DNA from: Allomyces arbusculus
Taxonomy: Eukaryota; Blastocladiomycota; Blastocladiomycetes; Blastocladiales; Blastocladiaceae
DNA: 64,000 bases
Reading direction: 5' to 3'
Assembly (NCBI GenBank): GCA_027604705.1
Contig: JADHYV010000005.1
Span: forward strand, 62,001-126,000
Part shown: piece by piece, positions 45,573 to 56,524 of the stretch
How positions within the stretch are numbered: the first letter of the stretch is position 1
Layout: every line of letters begins with the position of its first letter
Made by a program: the position numbers and the translations under genes
Notes under the pieces: model-generated
What the model saw: the letters and a program-made list of their open reading frames with translations, nothing else
Told to the model about the DNA's origin: nothing
Database searches by the model: none

Positions 45573-47990
45573 TTCGGTCATTCTTGTCGCACTTGTTTGG
45601 TCGAACCTTTGAGCACCGCGCGGTCAGACCCGACACCCAGTCAATTGCCAAATTTCATCTCCACTGATCTACAACAATCTGCGGGTGGACACATTCTCAA
45701 CAGTGACAAGGCTATGGACTACTTCTACATATGTCAGAGCGACCATAGTCATGATTTGCGCAGATTAAGAGGAAACGGCAAGCAACAGGACGGCGGCAGG
45801 GCTGGTACCTGATTTTTCCACATTGAAAGGCTTTGCACGTATCTTCGTCAAGCAGTCTAATTTCTGTGTGTGATCACAAGGCCGCTTGGCCTGAAGCGAG
45901 GCACGTCCATGATAAGACAGCTTGCCAAGACGCGGCTCGTTTCGCGCAAATAGCTCTGTCAAACGACAAGAGGCGCCAAAGCGCTGACGCCCAGTCTCAA
46001 ACGTGACAGTCGCCCCTCGATCATCTCGCACGGCCTGCAATATGACCCCGATTCCATGACACTCATCGACAGTGCAAGTATGACACAGCTCTTGGCCAGG
46101 TTGTGATCTGTAAGAGCAGCAACCTGTCCTGCAGCTAATACATGGCTGGCCGTTCTGTTGCATATACTGCTATGCCTCAGGCCGCGCTCTCCACAAGAAA
46201 TCTTGCTCAGCAGCCACATCTGCCGCCTGGTAGACCTGTGTCATAAAATCATGATCACGAGCTCATACTTTGAAATCTCGCTGCAGAGTGTGGAACGTGG
46301 CACGCCTCAGAAACCTCGTGAGTGACCAAGATTGACTGCACTTCTGCTCACAGTGACATTTCTGGCCCATTTCATCTTTATGGCTTCATAATTTGGCCCT
46401 TGCTGCGGAACGTGCCTCGCCTCATGAATCCCATAAGCGAGCAGCCGTACCGTCGCCTGCCAACATGTCGCATGTTCCCGCTTTCAGTGGGGATAAGATG
46501 GCACTGCTGGCTGCAGCCAAACTGCAACTTCACTTTGTGCCAAGTTGAGCTGAATTCACCAACCCTCTCTTGCTTTCATACTGCTGCACTCTGCCTTCCA
46601 TGGCGATGTCTTCTATGCTCAAACTTGTCCGCTTGCTCTATTATGTGCATTCTCTCTCTCCCCTTTCGCCATTTGTTGGTCGATTGATTTAGTGACTTTG
46701 GTATGCCGCTTGCTCGATGTCCTTCGTTTGTTCTTCACTCCACCTATTTCCCTGCTCTTCCTTGTTTCCTGGCTCATTCCCAGACCCTTGCAGCCATGTG
46801 GGTTGCCTTTTTCAACCTTTTCTGTGCTGTGATGCTTTCTGGGCCGACTAGCAAGGACAATTTGTGTCATTTCCTTTGTCTCTGTTTCGTTCTTGTTCCA
46901 CGTCTCCTCTACTGGCTCATTCCCAGACCCTCGCAGCCATGTGGGTTGTCTTATTGCAACCTTTTCTGTGCTGTGATTCTTTCTGGACCAGCCAGCAAGG
47001 ATTGTTTGCGCCCTTATCATGAAAAGTCCAAAGTGACCGCGCTGCTAAATTTATTGGGCATTTTGTGCGCACTGTGCAATTTATTATATGAACGGTATGT
47101 ATGGGCCGTGCTCCAGTGACTTGTGCTCAATCCATGGAAACAGCTTGCTAGCATGAGCCAAATATGCAACCTCGTCATCGCAAGCACGGGTGAGCACAAG
47201 CACAAAAATCAGCGTTTTCTGACCGATGAACATGATGTACTCGAAATGCAGGACTATTGTCTGAAGAGAAATGTGAACAGTTAGGAGCTGGGACGTCATG
47301 ATCGCGGGGCATGCGACCAGCCAGCGTTTGGTGGCCAGCGTTTCTCTTGCTGAGTCAAAGTGCAAGTGTCACCTGGCGACCAAGGCCCTCCACGCCGATG
47401 AGTCCACCCGCAATCAGCGTTCTCGCACGTGTCGATGAGCTTGTCCAGCGAATGCAAGCGCCGTGGTAAGTCCCAGGTGCATCGACTGCAGGAAGAGAGC
47501 GTGGGTTGTTCGTTGTCAGTTGTTGCTTTGTTGATGGTTGCAGCGGACTGCTATGAAGCACCAAACCACGCCCAGCGAGCGTGACACCTGCACAAGATTC
47601 CGGTCAATACTTTACGCCCGCAAGCTGACCGTGGGTTGTGATCCCTTTCCATGAACGACGCCGCTTGTTGTCGCCCATGCCAAGGCCATGGGTCATGGCT
47701 CAGGTTGTTCAAGTCATCCAGCGGTATCCGCAAGTGACATGGGCGGTCCTGGCCGCTGAAATCGACGTTTTGGTCCGTTCAATGATTCATGAGCAACGCC
47801 AAACCAATGCACGTTACCTGACGGTGGATTACTTTCTTCATCATTTCGTAGTGGCACAACCACACCAAAAAGGAGCGTCATGCAAGTACGAAACGATTTC
47901 TCTACCTTTGCGACATTGTACCGTCGTGAAATGATCTCACCCGAGTTTTGCCCTTAGAACTCTCGGTTCGCCAGGCGGTCTTCAAGCGCC
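45573..47990. other. AT-richer gene-poor region, 2.4 kb
   Basis: Visibly lower in GC than the rest of the window and without any recognisable gene. It includes a duplicated block (listed separately) and frames of up to 130 codons on both strands. It could be a degenerate mobile element or an unusual spacer; no terminal repeats, transposase or reverse transcriptase motifs were found. Confidence 0.45.
46770..47010. repeat. Direct duplication of a ~97-bp block
   Basis: 46770-46866 and 46913-47010 both start TGGCTCATTCCCAGACCC, share GCAGCCATGTGGGTTG and CTGTGCTGTGAT, and end at AGCAAGG. The offset is about 143 bp. Copies differ at roughly 15-20 positions plus a small indel, so the event is not very recent. 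On the minus strand both copies fall in the same open frame and encode similar 35-residue stretches with HSTEKV. Confidence 0.8.
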
Positions 47991-49977
47991 ATGGCGGTCA
48001 ATCCGTCGTCAACGGCGCTCAAATTGCCAGGATTGACCCAGCAACAGGCACGTACTCTTTGCTGCAACGTCGATGATTCCATGCCATTGATGAACACTCA
48101 TCGCTCGGCCTCGCGCTTCGCAGGTGCGCTCGTCCTGGTGCAGGACGACTTCCGCGTCAAGATGTTTCTCGACAAGCCGAGGTTGCAGTTTGCGGCCGCC
48201 TATCAGTCCAAGGTGCGTGCACGCACCAACCAGACGAGTCGTCCTTCCATTTCGCTGACAGAATGGTTGGTTGCGGTCCCCCTACCCGACCACCAGATCC
48301 AGCGCATTTCGTTTGCTCCGCGACAAGTCAACCAGGACCCGCCATTCTTTTTCCCGACGCACGGGTTGGTCTTTCACGTCGCTGACCCCCACACGCACGA
48401 GTCGACCGTGTGGCTGAACGTGACCAAGATCGAGTCGACGGACCACCGAAAATATGCGGTATACGGCAACCTGTGCGAGTCGCCCGCCGCGCTGCGGCCG
48501 AGTCAACGGTCGCAGCCGCATGACCCTGACTCTCTCTACGTCATCAACCTGACTGGGGATGCGACCCAGTTGGTCCCGCTGCTCGCCGTGGTATGCCTTT
48601 GCTTCTCCACCCGAAAACGGAACAGTATCTCTCCTGAAAGTAATTTGCTAACGCTGTGTTTACCCGTCGTAGAAAACCGTTTTCGGGTTTGCGATGCTCT
48701 TGCCGAGCGACGAAGGCTCGCGGTACTTTGAAATCGGACCTGAAACGGTTGTTCAACGGCTCGAAGACTCGCAGGTGTGACCTTTGCAAGGTGCTAGGCG
48801 AGCACGTCCGTAGTATACTGAACCAATTCTGCATCAATCACGTAGCCGAGCGTGCCGATCAAGTCGGGCCAAGAAGGCCGGACCTACATCAGCAGTCTCG
48901 GCCCGGACATGAAGAACCTGACGCTGTTTGGGACGGTGGTTGCAGTCTCGGACAATGTACGTTTGGCCGGAGCGGCATGCACGAAACGAAGCGGTTGCAC
49001 CTCTGACCTTGCTCGCGCGTCCATCTCCAAAGCGGCCGCACGAAGTGGGCGGCCAACGCGTCAACCGTGTCGCGGTCAAGCTTCAAGACGACTCCGGTTC
49101 GTGGAGCACCACCTCGATATCATCTTTTCTCGCGCCGCGCACGTACTCACGCCACACATCTCGAACAGGCGTCTACGACATCACGGTCTGGGGCGACATT
49201 GTGAAGCGCGCCGCTAAGCTGCTGCCGGGTCAGCTCGTTCTCTGGTGCAATCTGTCGACAAGCCACATGAAGGACGGCATCAAGTTTTTCCTCAACGCGC
49301 AACCCACGGCGCACGCGACGCTGACCATCGTCTCGACGATCCCGGCGCTGCTCACGTCGTCGTGCTTGCGCGACTCGGGCCGGATCGTGGACATGCCGGG
49401 CCGCACGTTCACTGCCGTTGCCGTGCGGATCACGGCCATGCCCAAGGCGCCGTACACGCGGTTGAGCCGTACTTATTTTGATTGTTGGCAATGTTCCCGT
49501 TCTTCTCCACCGTGCGGCTCACGACGTTGCCCCTTTTCTTTCCGCCCAGACACGACGTGTCTCAAGCCAATCCACCTCAGAGACGAAATGTGGCAGTGCA
49601 CAACGTGCAAGGAGTATATTTTGCCGGGCGACCTGCGCAAGGTGCAGAGCATTTACTCGCTCGTGTGGAGCATTTCGGACGGCCACGCTAACGCGCAGTG
49701 TCGCGCGACCCCCACGGCGTCGTCGGTACATTTGTGCGTCGATTTTGTTCGCAAACGGGTGTGCCATCTCACGTGTGTCGGTCTGTAGGATATCATTGGC
49801 CTCCCGGCGAGCGATTTCGATCGCCTCAGCCAACAGCAGCAGCACGATTGGCTGGCGCAGCTGGTCGGGCGCCGACTCTTGTGCGGGATCATTACCGTCA
49901 GGGCCCCGCGGCGGCGCGAAGGAATGGCGGGCCCGTCGCACTATTTCCGCATTGAAATGGTGTCGCCGTGGGAGTGA
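47991..49977 (+). CDS. MEIOB-like RPA1-related OB-fold protein (about 489 aa)
   Basis: Exons: 47991-48051, 48124-48590, 48673-48774, 48846-48956, 49033-49096, 49169-49468, 49550-49725 and 49789-49977, all in phase. The first intron is 72 nt and open in frame, so it may be retained. Three regions can be matched to animal MEIOB. A diverged N-terminal OB-like part runs to residue ~210. A middle OB fold follows (YISSLGPDMKNLTLFGTVVA, then QRVNRVAVKLQDDSG and VYDITVWGD). The C-terminal OB has a zinc ribbon (TTCLKPIHLRDEMWQCTTC) and DIIGLPASDFDRL. In animals MEIOB binds ssDNA with SPATA22 in meiotic recombination. It could instead be a diverged RPA1; the ribbon spacing and order favour MEIOB. Confidence 0.68.
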
Positions 49978-50095
49978 CATTGCTGTCGCGCGACGCGTGC
50001 AAGCGCTTGGAGACGGTTTTGGGTAGTTTGGATCCATAAAGAATGAAAGCAGCAAAACTGGCACGGTTTGTATTTCGCCCTCCTTCGTCCATCAT

Positions 50096-52641
50096 TTACA
50101 GCGCGCATGTATCATTGTTACAGAACCGCTCTGCCTCCGGGTCCTTCTCCTCCTTGACCCCCGCGTCGTACACGACCGACTTGCCGAGCGTCGCGCGCAC
50201 ATCCTGAATCTTCGCAATCGCCGTGTCATACTGATCCTTGGTGATCGCCTCGTACGGCATCTGCGGGTACGCCCCGAGCTCCATGCGCGGCAAGAACGAG
50301 ACCCCCTTGAGCGCGTACTGGTAGTACTGCAGCGCGTGTGCGAGGTGCGGGCCCTCCGTCTCTGGGTCAAACGTGACCGTGCACGACACTTGGTTATCGG
50401 ACCAGTGCTTTTGCAAAAACGCGGCCAGGTTCAGCTGCTCCCACATGCTCACGTCCTTGAGCCCGCGCACGCCCGGACCAAAGTCGATCGGGAACTCGAC
50501 GACAAGTGTCGAGTCCTCGGACCCGACGGCGGGCTCGACCTTGTACCCCATCTTGATCAGCGGTTGCACGAGGCTCGAGTGCCGTGAAATTCGCACGCGG
50601 CGAAGACAGTACCGCGATTCGGGGTAGTGCATCCCGGGGGTCGCACCGGCGAGGATCGAGACGGTGCCGGAGGGCTTGACGGTCGTGGTTTTGATACTGC
50701 GCGGGATCGCGAGCCAGTCCGAGACCTACACATCGGTCATAACGTGAGTGAGATGAACCTCACCCTTCACCTCGAAGCTTTGAACACGCCAACGCACCTC
50801 CTTGTCGGTGCTTTGCAGCACGTCGTACCCGCGCTCGCACCAGTCGCGCAATTCCTCGAGCCCGCGTGCCGACACAAACTGGGCAACGCCGGAAATTCCG
50901 CATCCGATGCGTCGGTTGCGCAGCATGACGCGGTTCGTCTTGGGCCAGTGCGTCTGCGCGAGCGTGACGGTCTTGGCATATAGGTAGGCCAGCTTGAGCG
51001 TTTCCTGGAAATCTGCAAAGTCCTTGTGATTGTTGGGGAAGGTCTCGACGAGACAGCACAGCTCGTGCGACTCGAGCGTCTGCTCGAGGCACGGGTTCCC
51101 GCCGCTCGCGCGCCAGTCCTTGTTGTCCTGTTGATTCACATCGGTTAGCGAGAACAATCATGGCGAGACAGGGATGGAGAAGCAAGAGAGAAGGGACGAA
51201 CCGGAACCCCATTCATGCGGCCAAATTGGCGCGCATTGTCGAGCCAAAAGAAGCCCGGCTCGCCGTTAATCCGCACGCGCTCGCACACGTCCTTGTAATC
51301 CATGCCGACCTGGCAAAACACCGAGTTGTTGGACGTCCACCCAAACTCGGCACGATGCGGGTTTACCTGGTAATTCTTCAAATCAATGTACTCGGCGTCG
51401 TTGGCGTCGCCAAACGCAATCTCTGCCGTGCGCCGCACATTGCCGGCCACGACACACTTGCCAATCAGGTTCATGAGGTCGACGATGCCCGTGACCGACA
51501 GCGGCTTCCCGCAGTGCGCATCGAGCACGCCGCGGATCGCGTCGTGCAGCTGCCGCAGCGGCTCCGGGCCTGACGAGAGACCGCCAAAGCCCTTGATGGG
51601 CAAGCCCGCGGGTCGGACAAGACTGTAGTCGAACTCGATGGTGCCGCGCTTCTGGTCAAAGTACGAGTCGATCAGGGCGCCGACCGAGTCAACCCACCCT
51701 TCGCGCGAGTCGGAGATGACCATGGTCGACGTCGGCTTGTTGGGGTTCGGGCCGTGTACGGTGCTCTTGCGGTGATTGGCGCCCTTGGTGTCGAATCCGA
51801 CGCCGACGCTGGAAACGGTTCGGAATGGGTCAGGGATCGGAACGCATCAATCGCATCGGCCAATCCGAGAAGTAAGACCGCGTACGCACCCGAGCATGCT
51901 CGCATCCATCAAGAACGTGAACGGCTCCGACGGCACACTCGTCGTTTCCCACATGCCGGCCGTGGAAATAAACGCGCAATTGTTGAGCGCCGCAAACAGG
52001 CGGCGCGTCTCGGTGATCGGCGACCCCATGGCCCACAAACCACGGCCCGGCGGCAAAAACTTCATGTGGAAAATCCGGTCGTACATGCGCTGCGCCGTCG
52101 CCTGCGCCTTGCGCGCGTCCCATCCGAGATGGTGATGCTCGATCCACTGCCGCTGCAAGTTGAACGTGCCGTTGACGACGCGCGCGACCGTCTCGTACCA
52201 CTGCTCGTTCTCGCCGTTGGGCTTGAGCCGCGAGTAGGTGCGGTAGTAGACGAGCTCGCCGAGCCCGTCGAACCCGAACGGTGGAGGCACATTGGCGTAC
52301 TTGGCGAGAAAGGCGTCGGTCAGCTTGAATGGATGCCCGGCACGCGCGTAGTGGTTGAAGCCCGGCAGCGGGCCTGGGTTCGGATGCACGCTGCTTGGGC
52401 CGCTCGCTGTCGTTGGGGCAGTCGTCGTCGTCTTGGTTGGTGTCGCCGTGGCCGCTGAGTCACTGGTGGCAGCGCGGGCCGCGTTGCTTTGCGACACACT
52501 GGTGCTGACTTGGCGGACGGCGGTAGCCGCGGCCGGAGCGCTGCCAGCTCGAGCCCAATGCGCCGGGGCAAAGTGCTGCTGTCGAGTTGCTGTGGCCAAC
52601 CGACCGGCGGCGCCCACTTGGCGGAGGAGCGTGTGCGACAT
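50096..52641 (-). CDS. Class II (adenosylcobalamin-dependent) ribonucleoside-triphosphate reductase, 770 aa
   Basis: Reduces NTPs to dNTPs using a thiyl radical made with adenosylcobalamin; monomeric RTPR type. Exons 52641-51890, 51808-51208, 51127-50798 and 50725-50096. Key residues: C222 (NNCAFIST), N462, C464 and E466 (GGNPCLEQTL), C475, and a C-terminal CX4C pair (C763, C768, CNNDTC). The C464-C475 gap of 11 and the CX4C spacing equal those of the Lactobacillus leichmannii enzyme (C408/C419, C731/C736). The first ~60 residues are Arg/Ser/Ala-rich with no acidic residue (MSHTLLRQVGAAGRLATATR), which looks like a mitochondrial presequence absent from bacterial forms. Four exons and host-like codon use show that it is not contamination. 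Confidence 0.92.
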
Positions 52642-53353
52642 GGTCACTGGTTGTTGCTCAAGCTGGTTGCTTGGGTGATGCTGGTCGAATCGCTGGCAAT
52701 TCAATTGCGAGAAAGGCGTCGTCCACGGCTCGTCGTCGTTGTCAGGTCTTCAAGCTGCATGCAGCTGGTCGTCTCGTTGCTGCTGCTCGTGCAAGCCAAT
52801 CCGCATCGATTGCTGATGCGTCATCGTCTGATCGTGCGCGTGTTGATGCCCAGCCGGGCCGCCAGGCGTTTGCTCTTGCTCGCCATTGACCAACCAAGAC
52901 CGCATTCGGCGTGGCCCGAACCCGACAAATGCTACAAATGCACTCTCAATCACGAACAGCCCTGCCCCGTACGGGGCAGACGGCTTGCCGCCGCCGCATG
53001 CATCGCGCGATGCGTCTGCCTCGCGGCCGCCTCAGAATTCAACCCACTCGCTGCAACTCGCGCCAAGTCGCGGTGCAGCCCCCAAAAAGCTGAATCTTAG
53101 CGACTTGCAAGACGACGACGAGGATAGAGGGCGGCTGTGTTTGGCGGACGTCTGACCGAGCAATGACCGCAGGCTGACGGAGCGGGACACAGGTATTGGC
53201 AACGCGTCACAGAAGCGCACCTGATCGCGTCAACAACTACCATCGACGCACGGACAGATTGCATCCCATTCAACCATCACGTCAATCACAACATCCAACC
53301 ACGGTCACTTTCCAAAAGTGCCCGCAATCGCATCTACTGAACCCACCAATATC
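52642..53353. other. Divergent intergenic region, 710 bp
   Basis: Between the class II RNR and RRP36. A plus-strand frame near 53040-53150 encodes PKKLNLSDLQDDDEDRG, which looks protein-like, but no ATG start or splicing model supports a gene. Confidence 0.4.
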
Positions 53354-54474
53354 ATGTCCTCGAAATCCGGCCGCCCTGGCGGCCGCACCGCGCCCGCTCC
53401 ACAACCTGCCACTCGTCCACGAACTGCCAAGCCGGCGGCGCGCCGCATGCCGCGAGCACGCGTTTCCGATTCGGAAAATTCGGATCAGGACGAAGACCAC
53501 GCCAACGACAGCGACGACGACGAGGACCGGATGTCAGTCGATGCTGACAGCGACGACGAGGACGGTAAGTAGGCGGCCGACAGTCTCTAAGATTGCAATG
53601 GACGCACGGCACTCACTCCAACGCGTCGCGGAAGCTAGGCTCGTCCGAGGCACCAAGCGACAACTACGCGGACGACGATGACGACGCGGAGGGCCCGTCA
53701 TTTGCCGAGCTCGCCGAGCAGCGCGAGCGTATGGGCAAAAAGGCGTTCACTGAAATGATGCAGGGCCAGCGTGACAAGGCCGCGGCAAAATCTGGCAAGA
53801 GCAAACGGTCCAACAAGAACGCGTATGTTTGCAAGTTGCGCATCGTTTGTCGTTTGGCTCAGCGACTCACGCCCACTTCCTCCGTTTAGCCCCATGGAAA
53901 TGTCGAGCAAGCGGCCAGTATCACGAAAACGGCAAGTTGTCGACGTTGCTGCCCCCGTACATTGTCCCACGCTCGCCTGCAACCCGAATCGGGCGACCCC
54001 ACGATTGACCAACAGCGTGCATTCTAGAAACGCCGCGACCCGCGGTTCGACAATCTGTCGGGCAAGCTCAATGAGGATCTCTTCAAAAAAGCCTACTCCT
54101 TCATCGACGAATACAAGGAGCGCGAGCTCGCCGAGCTCAAGCAAACGCTCGCTAAGACCAAGGACCGCGACGAGTCGACGCGGCTCATCCAGACAATTCA
54201 GGCGATTGAGAACCGCAAGCGCGCCGAGCGTGAGCGCGAGCTGCAGCAAAGGATCAAGCGCGAATGGCGCAAGTCGGAGGTGGAGAAGATCAAGCAGGGC
54301 AAGAAGCCGTTTTTCCTCAAGAAATCCGAGGAGCGGCGACTGCAGCTCATTTCCAAGTTCAAGGCTAAGTCGGACAAGGAGCTCGAGAAGATGGCCGAGA
54401 AGAAGCGCAAGCGCGACGCCGGCAAGGACCGCAAGTTCATGCCACGGCGGCGCGCGGGTGCGGGCGGCGATTAG
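53354..54474 (+). CDS. RRP36: RRP36 rRNA biogenesis protein (302 aa)
   Basis: Nucleolar protein of the 90S/SSU processome acting in early 18S rRNA cleavages. Exons 53354-53564, 53639-53822, 53890-53956 and 54028-54474. The N-terminus is basic then acidic (SDSENSDQDEDHANDSDDDE). Core motifs follow: FAELAEQRERMGKKAF, NKNAPMEMSSKRPVSRKRQVV, RRDPRFDNLSGKLNEDLFKK, YSFIDEYKERELAELKQTL, then KQGKKPFFLKKSEERRL and GKDRKFMPRRR. All the family blocks are present and in order. Confidence 0.93.
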
Positions 54475-54856
54475 ATGGGTTTGGAATGAAAATGGGTGTG
54501 TCCTCGTAGGCTTTTTTGCTCTCGTTCCTCTCGTCCTGGTAATTGACAGTGGAGGGGGAATGACGTGGCGGTTGCGGTGGATGAGGTTATGAACCCCACC
54601 ACTCCAGGGTTTCATCCACTTGCCGCGCGCCGCACCGCCACACGCTGCCCAGCTCGACTTCATTCTTGACGGCGACGACAGCACACAAAAACGACCAGCT
54701 TGGGCCAAGTCAAACTGCAAACGATTGCAACCCATTACTCGCGGCAATCTGCGTGCCCCGCGTTGAGCTCGGTCTTGTCGTCCAACAACGCCAACCACAA
54801 GCCATCCAGCCAGCATCTTGCCTGCAACCACCCTGTCAACCAAAAAATCGACCGCC
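54475..54856. other. Intergenic, 380 bp
   Basis: Between two tandem plus-strand genes; likely the END3 promoter. Nothing specific seen. Confidence 0.45.
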
Positions 54857-56329
54857 ATGGCCACCTACAGCGGCATTTCCATCGCCGAGCGCGACAAGTA
54901 CCGCGACATTTTCGCGAGCCTCGGGCCCGTTGACGGCGTCGTGACCGGTAGGCCCTGACCCTGTGCCTGCCCCGTGCTTTCGAGCCCATCCTCATCACAA
55001 TCTGCCATCCAATAGGCCTGCAATGCCGCAGCGTGTTCCTCAAGTCGGGTCTCGACAACTCGCAGCTCGAGAAAATCTGGAATCTGGCCGACATGGACCA
55101 TGACGGGTCGCTCGACATTGAAGAGTTTATCGTGGCCATGCGCATCATCTACGACTCCATCAATGGCGCGCCGATTCCGCCCGTCTTGCCCGGCTACATG
55201 ATCCCCCCGATCAAGCTCGCTGCACGCAAATTGAACCCGAACCTTGACCCGCTCGCCATGGCCGCGGGCGTGCCGGGCATTCCAACGCTTGCAAGTACCG
55301 CGAACCCGGGGATGGGCATGATGGGCACGGACCCGACGGGGATGATGGGTGGGATGGGCATGGGCGCGTCCATGTACGATCCAATGTACCAGAATCAGCT
55401 CGCGGGGCAGGTATTGCGTGGGGTATGTGGCCTGCTTGACGCGGTGTGAGTTATAGAAGACGCGTTGCTAACTTGGATTGACCCGTTTTGTAGCCGACGA
55501 TCGAGTTTACCGACGATTTTGATTGGTACATGCAGCCAGCTGCCAAGCTCAAGTACGAAATGGAATTTGAACGTGCTCCCACCAAGAACGGCCTGCTGTC
55601 CAGTGCGTACTGTTGCGCTCCTTGTACTCCATTTTTCTCTCCACGTGTCGCTCATCTCGTAGTGTTCCGCAGAGGCGCACGCATACGAGGCATTTGCGCT
55701 CTCGAGGCGCCCTGTTGACGAGTTTGAGATCATCTGGTGCGTGTTCCCGACTCGCGATAGCGCGTTCCATGGCTTCGACGCTCATCTACGACCCCCGCCC
55801 TTCATCCAGGTCCATTGTCGACCTGCTTGGCAAGGACGAAATCAACGTCGACCAATACGTGGCTTTCCAGCACATCATCAACGCACGCAAGGGCAACAAG
55901 CCCTTCCCGCGGCAGTTGCCGCCGGAAGTGATTGCCACGTTCCGCACGACCGCGACGCCCGTGTCGTCGCGCAGTGCCGGCATGTCGCGGTCCGTCTCCA
56001 AGGAGGCCGATCTGTCGCGGTCGTCGTCGAACCAGTCGCTGACGGCCGGCGATGACGCCAAGGTCTCGGCGCTCGAGCAGGAACTGGCCTTCTTGCAGGG
56101 CGAGCTCGACAAGCTGGGATCGGGCGCCGAGAAGCCGCCGTCGCTGATCGACGAGTACTCGGACCTCAAGACCAAGTTACAGGGCATGATTGATTGGATG
56201 AACGAGAACTTGCCGCTCTTGCCGTCGGATAACAGTGCCGTGGACCTGGGCGTCATGCTCAAGTCGCTCAATGAGCAGCTCGTCACGGCGCAGACGACTT
56301 TGCAGCGGGAAAAGAGCACGGCGATTTGA
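54857..56329 (+). CDS. END3: END3, EH-domain endocytic adaptor (392 aa)
   Basis: Part of the Pan1-Sla1-End3 complex that couples endocytosis to actin patches. Exons 54857-54947, 55016-55410, 55494-55602, 55673-55736 and 55810-56329. The N-terminal EH domain holds a canonical EF-hand, DMDHDGSLDIEEF, after KIWNLA. A Gly/Met-rich linker (MGMMGTDPTGMMGG) follows. The second EH/EF-like domain (TDDFDWYMQP, EIIWSLVDLLGKDEINVDQY) lacks a good calcium loop, as in yeast End3. The C-terminus is Ser-rich and then coiled coil. Length and order agree with fungal End3. Confidence 0.9.
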
Positions 56330-56524
56330 ATGCGCGTGTCGGGGGCTTGTCTTTCTCTCTCGTTTTGCAGCCGAAATGGACGATATATGAATACCAGACG
56401 CTGCAATTTTGGATTGATGGACGTTGTGTTGTATTCCACGACAGCGTCGTCGTCAGTCGGTCATGCCCAAAAAAGAGAGTCCCTCGTGTGCGATCCCGTC
56501 CCAGTTCCTCCTCCCGGCCATGCC

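Noticed and set aside
45573-47990. Transposable element call for the AT-richer region
   Set aside because: No terminal repeats, target-site duplication or transposase/reverse transcriptase motif could be seen, so only composition and the duplication are reported.
52886-53155. Plus-strand frame ending PKKLNLSDLQDDDEDRG... before RRP36
   Set aside because: No ATG start in frame and no workable splice to RRP36; left as intergenic.
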